The notes beneath the pieces were generated by a model. That model saw only the letters and a list, made by a program, of their open reading frames with translations, made no database searches and was not told the origin of the DNA. A stretch of DNA of 33,755 nt. Origin: DATCJU01 sp036562635. GTDB taxonomy: Bacteria > Actinomycetota > Actinomycetes > Mycobacteriales > Pseudonocardiaceae. The stretch spans positions 1-33,755 of the forward strand of contig DATCJU010000134.1 in NCBI GenBank assembly GCA_036562635.1. The letters are read 5' to 3'. The translations under genes were made by a program, and so were the position numbers. This document shows positions 8,270-15,618 of the stretch, piece after piece; the first letter of the stretch is position 1; each line of letters opens with the position of its first letter.

Positions 8270-9487
8270 ATGCCCGAGGCCGTCATCGTGTCCGCCGTCC
8301 GTTCCCCGATCGGTCGGGCCGGCAAGGGCTCGCTGGTGGACATGCGACCGGACGACCTGACCGCGCAGATGGTGCGGGCGGCACTGGACCGGGTGCCGCA
8401 GCTGGACCCGCGGGACATCGACGACCTGATGCTGGGCTGCGGTCTGCCCGGCGGGGAGCAGGGCTTCAACATGGCCCGGGTGGTCGCGGTGCTGCTGGGC
8501 TACGACCACCTGCCGGGCACCACGGTGACCCGGTACTGCGCCTCCAGCCTGCAGACCACCCGTATGGCCTTCCACGCCATCAAGGCCGGCGAGGGGGACG
8601 TGTTCATCTCCGCGGGTGTGGAGTGCGTGTCCCGCTACGTCAAGGGCAACTCCGACTCGCTGCCCGACACCCACAACCCGATCTTCGCCGAGGCGGAGGC
8701 CCGTACGGCCCGTGCCGCGGAGGGGGCCACCTCCTGGCGCGACCCGCGTGAGGACGGCCAGGTGCCCGACATCTACATCGCGATGGGGCAGACCGCGGAG
8801 AACCTGGCGCTGGCCAAGGGCATCACCCGCGAGGAGATGGACGAGTTCGGGGTGCGCAGCCAGAACCTGGCCGAGAAGGCGATCGCCGACGGGTTCTGGG
8901 CCCGGGAGATCACCCCGGTGACGCTGCCGGACGGCCGGGTGGTCACCGCCGACGACGGTCCCCGCCCCGGCACCACCTACGAGAAGGTCGCGGCGCTCAA
9001 GCCGGTGTTCCGGCCGAACGGACGGGTGACGGCCGGCAACTGCTGCCCGCTCAACGACGGTGCCGCCGCCCTGGTGGTGATGAGCGACGTCAAGGCCCGG
9101 GAGCTGGGGATCACCCCGCTGGCCCGGATCGTGGCCACCGGGGTCTCCGCGCTCTCTCCGGAGATCATGGGGTTGGGCCCGGTGGAGGCGACCCGGCGGG
9201 CGCTGGCCCGGGCCGGCATGACCATCGACGACATCGACCTGGTGGAGATCAACGAGGCGTTCGCCGCCCAGGTGATCCCCTCCTACCGGGAGCTGGACAT
9301 CCCGCTGGAGAAGCTCAACGTCAACGGTGGGGCGATCGCGGTGGGGCACCCGTTCGGCATGACCGGGGCCCGGATCACCACCACCCTGATCAACTCGCTG
9401 CAGTGGCACGACAAGGAGATCGGCCTGGAGACGATGTGCGTGGGCGGTGGTCAGGGCATGGCCATGATCATCGAGCGGTTGTCCTGA
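8270..9487 (+). CDS. Thiolase (acetyl-CoA acetyltransferase / 3-ketoacyl-CoA thiolase), FadA3-like
   Basis: 405 residues with every thiolase signature: nucleophile C90 in VTRYCASSLQT, the GGAIAVGHPFGMTGAR block with H360, and the second catalytic cysteine C390 in CVGGGQGMAM. It catalyses thiolytic cleavage of 3-ketoacyl-CoA, or the reverse condensation, in the cytosol. The opening MPEAVIVSAVRSPIGRA and the context favour orthology with mycobacterial FadA3 (Rv1074c), from memory. The gene has its own upstream region after the strong terminator at 8147-8200; a GAAGGAG ribosome binding site (8258-8264) lies 5 bases before ATG 8270. Confidence 0.94.
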   Translation: MPEAVIVSAVRSPIGRAGKGSLVDMRPDDLTAQMVRAALDRVPQLDPRDIDDLMLGCGLPGGEQGFNMARVVAVLLGYDHLPGTTVTRYCASSLQTTRMAFHAIKAGEGDVFISAGVECVSRYVKGNSDSLPDTHNPIFAEAEARTARAAEGATSWRDPREDGQVPDIYIAMGQTAENLALAKGITREEMDEFGVRSQNLAEKAIADGFWAREITPVTLPDGRVVTADDGPRPGTTYEKVAALKPVFRPNGRVTAGNCCPLNDGAAALVVMSDVKARELGITPLARIVATGVSALSPEIMGLGPVEATRRALARAGMTIDDIDLVEINEAFAAQVIPSYRELDIPLEKLNVNGGAIAVGHPFGMTGARITTTLINSLQWHDKEIGLETMCVGGGQGMAMIIERLS

Positions 9488-9536
9488 TCCCGTCCCGGTC
9501 CTCCCCGACCGATCCGGCGGAGGAGCTCGGACAGAC

Positions 9537-9572
9537 CGAGGGGCGCCCCGGTGGTGACCGGGGCGCCCCTCG
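9537..9572. terminator. Bidirectional hairpin terminator
   Basis: A perfect 16-bp stem (9537-9552 with 9557-9572) with the loop GGTG, between the convergent thiolase and Bax-inhibitor-like genes. Confidence 0.85.
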
Positions 9573-9614
9573 TGGTCCGGGTGCGGATCGTTGCGTCGCT
9601 CCTCCGGGGGTGTC

Positions 9615-10427
9615 TCACTCCTCGCGGAGGTAGGACAGCAGCCGCAGGATCTCCAGGTACAGCCAGACCAGGGTGACCATCAGGCCGAAGGCGATGTACC
9701 AGGAGTACTTGGCCGGCACACCGGCGCGGATGGCCTGGTCGGCGGCGTCGAAGTCGAGCAGGAAGCTGAACGCCGCGATACCGATGCACACCAGGCTGAA
9801 GACGATCGCCAGCGGGGAGCCGTCCCGCAGGCCCAGGCCACCGGTGGTGAAGAAGCTCGCGATCAGGTTCGCCAGCATCAGCACGCCGACACCGATCGTC
9901 GCGCCCACGATCCACCGGGTCAGCCGCGGGGTGACCCGGATGGCACCGGTCTTGTAGACCAGCAGCATGCCGCCGAACACACCGGCGGTACCCACGACGG
10001 CCTGGAAGCCGATGCCGCTCAGTCCGCCGACGTTGTCCAGCACGTCGGTGAGGGCGCCGAGGAACACACCCTCGGCAATCGCGTAGCTCAGGATCAGCGC
10101 CGGGCTGGTCGACTGGCGGAAGATGATCACCAGCGACAGCACGAGTCCGATCAGCACGGCGGGCAGCGCCAGGAAGTAGGCGTCGAACCAGCCGGTGAGC
10201 ACACCGGCCAGCAGCGCCGCGCCGGCGGTGATGGCCGTCTTGGTGACCACGTCGTCGATGGTCATCGGCCGGGCGGCCGACACCGGGCCGGGCGTGGGAG
10301 CGTACGGGTAGCCCTGCGGCTGGGGCGCGTAGCCGGGGTAGGCCTGGTAGCCCGGCTGGTTCTGGAACGTCGCGTAACCGCCGGTTGTCGGCAGGTTCCG
10401 GAACGCTGGGTTGCTCGTTGTGCGCAC
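9615..10427 (-). CDS. Bax inhibitor-1 / YccA-like membrane protein
   Basis: 270 residues. A soluble N-terminal stretch rich in Tyr, Pro and Gln (about 1-60) precedes roughly seven hydrophobic helices of the Bax1-I family. The end, SWYIAFGLMVTLVWLYLEILRLLSYLREE, is the characteristic last helix with acidic residues. Family members are inner-membrane proteins linked to proton-sensitive calcium leak or protease regulation, but the role in actinomycetes is unclear. I chose GTG 10427, giving VRTTSNPAFRNLP, which matches the N-terminus of mycobacterial homologues as I recall them and has AGGAGGA 5 bases upstream; the frame remains open to 10469. Confidence 0.9.
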   Translation of the reverse strand: MRTTSNPAFRNLPTTGGYATFQNQPGYQAYPGYAPQPQGYPYAPTPGPVSAARPMTIDDVVTKTAITAGAALLAGVLTGWFDAYFLALPAVLIGLVLSLVIIFRQSTSPALILSYAIAEGVFLGALTDVLDNVGGLSGIGFQAVVGTAGVFGGMLLVYKTGAIRVTPRLTRWIVGATIGVGVLMLANLIASFFTTGGLGLRDGSPLAIVFSLVCIGIAAFSFLLDFDAADQAIRAGVPAKYSWYIAFGLMVTLVWLYLEILRLLSYLREE

Positions 10428-10900
10428 CTCGGTCCTCCTGGAGCGTGCTCGCACCGTCACCGGGTTCAACGGCCGGTACCGCCGGCCGGTTCCCGACGGG
10501 TAAAGGTGACTTTACTCTCTGGCGGATTTCCGTGGTGCGCGGTTTCCCGCGCCACGGACACAATACTGTGATCCGCGACACGGAAACGCACCGTCACCAC
10601 GCGTTGAGCCGACCCGGTTGCGCACTCGCGCGCTCCGGTGAGCGAGTCCGATCCCCCGCCACTCATCTGAGCACTCCGTGATCGTTCAGGCTCATTCCAC
10701 CGGCGTCTTGTGACGGAACGTGACCGCCACCAGCATCGAGCCGGGTGGCGCACCGTCCCCGAGCCGTCCCCACCCCACGGAGCCGTGACGTGGGGTGCGC
10801 AGGAGACGTGCCGGCAGGACCGGGTGCACCGCCGCCGCGTCACCACCTGCCCATCGCCGGTCGTCCCGACGCGACGACCGGCGCCGACGAAGGAGCGCGC
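10428..10900. promoter_or_regulatory. Divergent intergenic region with two structured palindromes
   Basis: These 473 bases separate the Bax-inhibitor-like gene from the surface protein gene. I see no gene. There is a 6-bp palindrome, GTAAAG-GTGA-CTTTAC (10500-10515), and a larger hairpin (10530-10557) with 11 paired bases, a 2-base TG bulge and a TTTC loop. Two GTGAC direct repeats lie near 10709-10722. Promoters for both flanking genes must lie here, but I cannot place them with confidence. Confidence 0.4.
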
Positions 10901-12334
10901 ATGCGCGGCGTATCGACGTTGCTCACGGGGGTCCTCGTGGGGAGCCTGCTCACGGCAGGCCTGCTCACCACCACGCCCGGTACCGCTGCCGCGGAGGTAC
11001 GGACCGGGCTGGGACACGAGGTCCCCGCCCAGCCCTACCGCGGCAACCCCGACACCACGGACTGGCTGGGCTCCTACCTGTGGCACGGCAAGCAGGTCTG
11101 GTGCGTCCAGTTCGCCTACAAGGCCCCGGACAGCGACGAGCCCTACCGGTCCGGCGACGTGTTACGGACCAAGTGGGGCACGCCGTTGTCCGAGGACGTG
11201 GCGGCGCAGATCTCCTACCTGCTGCTGCGCTACAGCGACACCAGCTCGGCCGACGAGGCCGCGGCGCTGGCACACCTGCTGCACTCCTGGACCGCGGCAC
11301 CCCGCGAGCCCGGTGATCTCGATCCGAGCCGGGACTTCCGACAGATCGCCTACGACGTGGAGGGCCACTTCGCCGCCCTGCCCGAGAGTGCGCAGCAGGC
11401 GGTGGAACGGTTGCGGGCTGACGCCGAGGCCAACCACGGACCGTGGACGGTCGAACTGCGTCCCCCGGACGAGCCCCAGCAGATCGGCACTCCCGGTACG
11501 TGGGAGCTGGTGGTGGCCGGGGCGTCCGGTCAGGGGATCGGCGACGTACCGGTCACCCTGGAGGTGACCGACGGCACGCTCGACGGGGAGGCGGCCACCG
11601 GGCAGCTCCACACCCCCGCCGACGGCAGCCCGCTGGTCTTCGAGGTCACCCCGACCGGTCCCGAACCCCGGGTGGAGGTCACCCTCGCCGCCCCGGCCAC
11701 GCAGCCGCGGGTGGAGGTCCCCGAGGACGAGAACACCCAGCGCATCGTCACCACCGGCGGCGAGGAGACGCTCACCGAGGCGGTGTCGACCACGGCGGTC
11801 CCACCACCCGGTGAGGTCGTGCTGTCCAAGGTGGACGCCGAGAGCGGTGCTCCGGTGCCCGACGCGGCGTTCCGGATCACCGGAGCGGACCGCACCGAGC
11901 CCGCCGTGCGACAGGACGGAACCCCGCTGCTCGACCAGGACGGCCAGCCGGCGGTGCTGCGCACCGGGGACGACGGCACCCTGCGGGTGGAGGACCTGCG
12001 CGCGCCGCAGGAGATCTGCCTGGTGGAGGTCGACCCCGCCCCCGGTTACGAGGACGACTTCGACCCGGACCGGCCCCCGGCGGTGTGCGGGACGGTACAG
12101 CCCGGGGAGACGCTCACCCTGAGCCTGGCCAACGCCCCGAATCCCCCGCCGACGCCGACGGTGCCCAGCGTGATCCCCGCGGGGCTCGCCGCACCGCGAG
12201 CCGTGGCACCCACCGAGACCCGCATCGCCCCGACAGGACTGATCGGGCTGGGTGCACTGACCGTGCTGAGTGCGGGCCTGCTGGCGCTCGCGGTCCGGCG
12301 ACGGGACCGGAGTCCGCGGCCCGGTCGTCGCTGA
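10901..12334 (+). CDS. Sortase-anchored surface protein with thioester-like and SpaA/Cna-B-like domains
   Basis: 477 residues. A signal peptide (about 1-31, ending AAA-E) leads into a domain resembling surface-adhesin thioester domains (about 35-145): the Cys is in VWCVQFAYK, but where the partner Gln motif is expected the sequence reads AALAHLLHSW, so the thioester may not form. An extended beta-rich middle follows. A SpaA/Cna-B-like domain occupies about 305-405, with K310 in VLSKVDAESG and Glu in CLVEVDPAPGY, the usual isopeptide Lys and Glu. The C-terminus has the cell-wall sorting signal IAPTG, a hydrophobic helix and an Arg-rich tail. Codon 88 (11162-11164) is TTA, the only one I found in this window. 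ATG 10901 follows GAAGGAG. The sortase gene is 30 bases downstream. Confidence 0.85.
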   Translation: MRGVSTLLTGVLVGSLLTAGLLTTTPGTAAAEVRTGLGHEVPAQPYRGNPDTTDWLGSYLWHGKQVWCVQFAYKAPDSDEPYRSGDVLRTKWGTPLSEDVAAQISYLLLRYSDTSSADEAAALAHLLHSWTAAPREPGDLDPSRDFRQIAYDVEGHFAALPESAQQAVERLRADAEANHGPWTVELRPPDEPQQIGTPGTWELVVAGASGQGIGDVPVTLEVTDGTLDGEAATGQLHTPADGSPLVFEVTPTGPEPRVEVTLAAPATQPRVEVPEDENTQRIVTTGGEETLTEAVSTTAVPPPGEVVLSKVDAESGAPVPDAAFRITGADRTEPAVRQDGTPLLDQDGQPAVLRTGDDGTLRVEDLRAPQEICLVEVDPAPGYEDDFDPDRPPAVCGTVQPGETLTLSLANAPNPPPTPTVPSVIPAGLAAPRAVAPTETRIAPTGLIGLGALTVLSAGLLALAVRRRDRSPRPGRR

Positions 12335-12364
12335 CCCGCCGAGGGTCTGGGAACGAGGAACGGT

Positions 12365-13180
12365 ATGACCGGTGCGATCGACCGTGCCCCGGCGGGCGGA
12401 CGTCCCCGCCGGGAAACCGGAACGGGGCCGGTGGCCGCGGAAGCCGGGCCACCGGCCACCGTGCCGACCGGGCGGGCGCTCGCCGGTTCGACGGCGCTGG
12501 CCCTGGCCGTCGGGATGACCGGGCTGGTCCTCCTGCTCAGCCCGGTGCGGCCGGTGGAGGGCACGGCCCGGGCCGGCGAACCGGCGGCCGCTCCGGTGGC
12601 CGACCGGGACCCGACCGCGACGACGGTCACGGAGCAGCAGGGCGGCCGGACGAGCAGCGCCCTCCTGGACGCGTCCGGCACGAACCCGGCCCGCCCCGCT
12701 TCCCCGACCACCGGAACGACGACGGAACGGGGCGGAACCGGGCAACGGCCGGGCACGGTGCGGCTGCCGCAGGGAGGTACCGCCACCCTGGTGCGTCGCG
12801 AGGTCGGCCCGGACGGGGTGCTCCCGGTCCCGGACGGCGTGCGCGAGGCCACCTGGTGGGGCGCCGGCCTGGGCGCCGACTCCGGGGCCACCCTGCTGGC
12901 CGGGCACGTCGACTGGCGAGGCCGTATCGGCCCGTTCGCCGAACTGTGGCGGGTGCGTGCCGGGCAGGAGGTCACCGTCACCGACAACACCGGCCGAGTG
13001 TGGCGTTACCGGGTGGCGGAGGTGCACACGGTGCACAAGAACGACCTGCCGGCCAGGGCGGCCGCGCTGTTCGGCCAGGACGGCCCGCACCGATTGGTCC
13101 TGGTCACCTGTGGGGGCCGCTGGGTGGGCGGCACGCTGGGCTACGACGAGAACCGCATCGTGGTGGCCTATCCGGCCTGA
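12365..13180 (+). CDS. Class F-like sortase
   Basis: 271 residues. An N-terminal hydrophobic helix (about 41-62) anchors the enzyme; a disordered Thr/Gly-rich linker runs to about residue 135; and the catalytic beta barrel carries H181 in LLAGHVDWRG, C249 in VLVTCGGRW and R264 in ENRIVVAY, a full sortase triad. The GHVDW and LVTCGG motifs fit class F, common in actinobacteria. It should cleave the IAPTG signal of the protein encoded immediately upstream and join it to the cell wall. The two genes form a likely operon (30-base gap), with GAGGAA just before ATG 12365. Confidence 0.9.
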   Translation: MTGAIDRAPAGGRPRRETGTGPVAAEAGPPATVPTGRALAGSTALALAVGMTGLVLLLSPVRPVEGTARAGEPAAAPVADRDPTATTVTEQQGGRTSSALLDASGTNPARPASPTTGTTTERGGTGQRPGTVRLPQGGTATLVRREVGPDGVLPVPDGVREATWWGAGLGADSGATLLAGHVDWRGRIGPFAELWRVRAGQEVTVTDNTGRVWRYRVAEVHTVHKNDLPARAAALFGQDGPHRLVLVTCGGRWVGGTLGYDENRIVVAYPA

Positions 13181-13183
13181 TCG

Positions 13184-13212
13184 GGCGGGCCCACGCCTGC
13201 CACGGGCCCGCC
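13184..13212. terminator. Bidirectional hairpin terminator
   Basis: A 9-bp perfect stem (13184-13192 with 13204-13212) and an 11-base loop, between the convergent sortase and sugar dehydrogenase genes. Confidence 0.7.
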
Positions 13213-13215
13213 GGC

Positions 13216-14274
13216 TCACCCGAGTCGGACCTGGAGCACCCGGTCGTCGTGGGCGGCACGTGTGGTGCCCTTGCCCTCCTGGTTGGAGGTGGTGAGCCAG
13301 AGGGAGCCGTCCCGGGTCACGGTGGCGGCGCGCATGCGTCCCATCCCGGAGATGACCCGGTACGGTCCCGACAGCTCGCCGTCGGCCAGGATCAGGAACC
13401 GGGTGACCCGCTCGCCGCGGAGATTGGACACGTACAACCAGCCCTGGTGGTGGGCGATCCCGCTGGGCACGGCGTCGGCCGGTCGCATGGTGGCCACCGG
13501 TTGGACCGTGTCCGGCCTGTCGCACCGTCCCTCGCACAGCGGCCAGCCGTGGTTGCCGCCCGGGACGACCCGGTTGATCTCGTCCCAGTCGACGTCGCCG
13601 ATGTCCGTGGCGTACAGGGTGCCGTCCGGTCCCCAGGCCAGCCCCTGCACGTTGCGGTGGCCGTAGGAGTACACCAGTGAGCCGGGGAACGGGTTGCCGG
13701 GAGCGGGGCGTCCGTCCCGCGTCATGCGCAGGATCTTCCCGCTGAGCGAGTCGAGGTCCTGGGCGGCGGTGCCCCGCCGTCCCGATCCCGTGCCCGCGTA
13801 CAGCATCCCGTCCGGGCCGAACGCGAGTGCACCGCCGTTGATGATGTCGTCACGGGGGATGCCGGTCAGGATCGGCCGTGGTTGCTCACCCAGCCGGAAC
13901 CAGCCGATCCTGTGGTCCCGCGCCGTGCTGTAGAAGACGTAGATCCGCCGGTCCCGCTCGTAGTCGGGGGAGACCGCCAGGCCCATGACCCCCGCGTCAC
14001 CGCGTACCACCACGTCCTCGATGCGCCACGCCGAGGCGACCCGACCGTCGACCAGATGCAGGATGCGGCCCGTGTCCCGTTCGCTCACCACGGCCGAGCC
14101 GTCGGGGAGGAAGTCGACGTCCCACGGGATGCGCAGGTCACCGACCACCGTGCGCTCCCCCGGCACGGAATCGCGCACGGGCACCGCGGTCGCCGAACCC
14201 GCCGCGGCCGCGACGATCGCCGCGGCCAGCATCACGGACGCGGAACCACGACGCGTTCTTCGGTGACGTCTCAC
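13216..14274 (-). CDS. Exported PQQ-dependent sugar dehydrogenase family protein, catalytic His replaced
   Basis: 352 residues. The basic N-terminus (RRHRRTRRGS) and a hydrophobic segment (about 13-30) form an export signal, perhaps Tat-type. The rest is the six-bladed propeller of soluble glucose/aldose dehydrogenases: IPWDVDFLPDG, GVMGLAVSPDY, LAFGPDGMLYAGTG, SYGHRNVQGLAW (PQQ-binding Arg-Asn), DEINRVVPGGNHGWP, and RMRAATVTRDGSLWLTTS. The family's catalytic His (DHQSGRL in Acinetobacter sGDH, GNHFGGRL in E. coli YliI) aligns with I145 in DIINGGAL, and the following Arg is Ala. It may therefore bind PQQ without normal activity, or use another base. GTG 14274 lies 6 bases after AGGAGG. The PQQ operon diverges from it. 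Confidence 0.85.
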   Translation of the reverse strand: MRRHRRTRRGSASVMLAAAIVAAAAGSATAVPVRDSVPGERTVVGDLRIPWDVDFLPDGSAVVSERDTGRILHLVDGRVASAWRIEDVVVRGDAGVMGLAVSPDYERDRRIYVFYSTARDHRIGWFRLGEQPRPILTGIPRDDIINGGALAFGPDGMLYAGTGSGRRGTAAQDLDSLSGKILRMTRDGRPAPGNPFPGSLVYSYGHRNVQGLAWGPDGTLYATDIGDVDWDEINRVVPGGNHGWPLCEGRCDRPDTVQPVATMRPADAVPSGIAHHQGWLYVSNLRGERVTRFLILADGELSGPYRVISGMGRMRAATVTRDGSLWLTTSNQEGKGTTRAAHDDRVLQVRLG

Positions 14275-14590
14275 GTGATACCTCCTGTGGGGCACGGGGT
14301 GGGAGGAGCAGCGGACCGATCACGGAGGGCACCCGGTGCCCGTTCGGGTCCGCACCCGCGTAGTCGGAGATCGCATCCGGGGGCTGAATCCCCGTATCGA
14401 GTGAGGCGTCGCACGGCTAGGGAGTGTTTTTCACCCGGTCGGGACGGCGATTCCGCCGGATGAACCTCGTTTCGTTCCTCCCCGGGGCACTAGCTTGGGG
14501 TTCGTTCTTCGGCTGTACCCGTCGTCGGGCGATGCCGTCGGCGACCCGCCCGAGTCAGGAGCGCAACAAACGAGTCAGGAGCGCAGAAGG
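14275..14590. promoter_or_regulatory. Divergent promoter region between the PQQ-type dehydrogenase and pqqA
   Basis: 316 bases without a convincing gene. A 5-bp hairpin CGGGG/CCCCG occurs at 14378-14394. A candidate rightward -10, TAGCTT, is at 14491-14496, flanked by two related TTCGTTC elements (14471 and 14501). Just before pqqA a 15-base direct repeat is present (14551-14565 and 14571-14585). Confidence 0.45.
14551..14585 (+). repeat. Tandem 15-bp repeat carrying two copies of the pqqA ribosome binding site
   Basis: CGAGTCAGGAGCGCA occurs at 14551-14565 and 14571-14585. Each copy contains AGGAG; the second is placed 9 bases before ATG 14591 and is the probable working site. Confidence 0.75.
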
Positions 14591-14770
14591 ATGAGCCGCT
14601 CTACCACCGTCCCGGCGCCCACCACCTCGACCGCCACCGCCGGTACCCCCGCCGGAACCACCACGTCGACCGGATCCCTGCCCGCCCCGGCGCGCCGGCC
14701 GTGGACGGCGCCCCGCTGGCAGGAGTTCCGCACTCCCCTGGAGGTCACGGGCTACGCGGCAACCCGCTGA
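14591..14770 (+). CDS. pqqA: PqqA, PQQ precursor peptide with long N-terminal extension
   Basis: 59 residues. The C-terminal part, PRWQEFRTPLEVTGYAATR, matches the classical PqqA core, with the crosslinked Glu and Tyr spaced E-x3-Y (EVTGY) and a Trp/Pro-containing lead-in. These two residues supply all atoms of the cofactor. The first 35 residues, rich in Thr, Ser, Ala and Pro, are extra compared with typical 22-39 residue PqqA peptides, and no start codon exists between ATG 14591 and the core, so the extension is real. PqqD should bind the leader and present it to PqqE. The pqqC gene follows after a strong stem-loop. Confidence 0.9.
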   Translation: MSRSTTVPAPTTSTATAGTPAGTTTSTGSLPAPARRPWTAPRWQEFRTPLEVTGYAATR

Positions 14771-14780
14771 ACCGGGCCCC

Positions 14781-14810
14781 CGACGAGGACGGTGTCACCC
14801 GTCCGCGTCG
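14781..14810 (+). promoter_or_regulatory. Strong stem-loop between pqqA and pqqC
   Basis: Stem of 6 bp (14787-14792 with 14799-14804), one A/G mismatch, then 5 more pairs (14781-14785 with 14806-14810), loop TGTCAC. It starts 10 bases after the pqqA stop. It could be a leaky terminator or a 3' stabiliser that raises precursor mRNA over enzyme mRNA. Confidence 0.65.
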
Positions 14811-14862
14811 AGATCATCAGTGGGGGCTTTACCGGTGTGGGTGTCACGCCGAGGAGTCACGC

Positions 14863-15618
14863 ATGCCAACGGCACGCGAACCGATGACCCCGGCCGAGTT
14901 CACCGCGGCACTGAGGAGCCTGTCGGACCGCTACTGGGACCGGCACCCCTTCCACGAACGGATGCACCAGGGGCTGCTCACCAGGTCCGAGCTGCAGCTC
15001 TGGGCCGCCAACCGTTGGTACTACCAGCGGTGTCTGCCGCAGAAGGACGCGGCGATCATCGCCAACTGCCCGATCCCCGAGATCCGGCGCGCCTGGTTGG
15101 AACGCATCGTCTACCACGACGGCCCGCACGCCGGCGCGGGTGGCGCGGAGAACTGGTTGCGGTTGGCCGAGGCGTTGGGGCTCGACCGCGCCGAGGTGCT
15201 GGACGAACGACACGTGCTGCCCGGTGTCCGGTTCGCCGTCGACGCCTACGTCACCTTCGCCCGGACCCGCCCCTGGACCGAGGCGGTGGCCTCGGGTCTG
15301 ACCGAGATGTTCTCCCCCGACCTGATGCGACGCCGGCTGGCCGACATGCGCCGGCACTACCCCTGGATCGCGGAGGAGGGGTTCGCCTACTTCACCTCCC
15401 GGCTCCAGGTGGTCTCCGACGCCGGCCGGTCGGTCCTGGACATCGTGGTGCGGCACTGCGTCACCCGCGAACAGCAGGACGCCGCGGTGGCCGCCCTCGC
15501 GTTCAAGTGCGACGTGCTACGCGCCATGCTCGACGCCATCGACTACGCCACCCGATCCGCCGCCCCGGCATCCGCCGCGGGCGTGACCACGGCAAGTACC
15601 CAGGGAGCGGCCCTGTGA
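14863..15618 (+). CDS. pqqC: PqqC, pyrroloquinoline-quinone synthase
   Basis: 251 residues, close to the family's usual length of about 250. This cofactorless oxidase performs the last ring closure and eight-electron oxidation of AHQQ to PQQ. Typical family stretches are FHERMHQGLLTRSELQLWAANRWYYQ, KDAAIIANCP and the helix-rich middle with RRHYPW and FAYFTSRLQVVSDAGR; the TENA/haem-oxygenase-like fold is expected. ATG 14863 follows CGAGGAG (14850-14856). Its TGA (15616-15618) overlaps the GTG of pqqDE, so the two are translationally coupled. The last 20 residues are an Ala/Thr-rich tail without obvious function. Confidence 0.95.
   Translation: MPTAREPMTPAEFTAALRSLSDRYWDRHPFHERMHQGLLTRSELQLWAANRWYYQRCLPQKDAAIIANCPIPEIRRAWLERIVYHDGPHAGAGGAENWLRLAEALGLDRAEVLDERHVLPGVRFAVDAYVTFARTRPWTEAVASGLTEMFSPDLMRRRLADMRRHYPWIAEEGFAYFTSRLQVVSDAGRSVLDIVVRHCVTREQQDAAVAALAFKCDVLRAMLDAIDYATRSAAPASAAGVTTASTQGAAL

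Noticed and set aside
7544..9409. Minus-strand open frame of 621 codons opposite the SGNH hydrolase and thiolase genes
   Set aside because: Both plus-strand genes have complete catalytic motifs and strong starts; the antisense frame has no protein-like features.
11162..13537. Minus-strand open frame of 791 codons across the surface protein and sortase genes
   Set aside because: The real genes on the plus strand have recognised domains and good starts; this frame is low-complexity Arg/Gly/Pro sequence.
14495..14590. Longer pqqA beginning at TTG 14495
   Set aside because: It would run through the promoter and the duplicated ribosome binding site; ATG 14591 has a properly spaced AGGAG.
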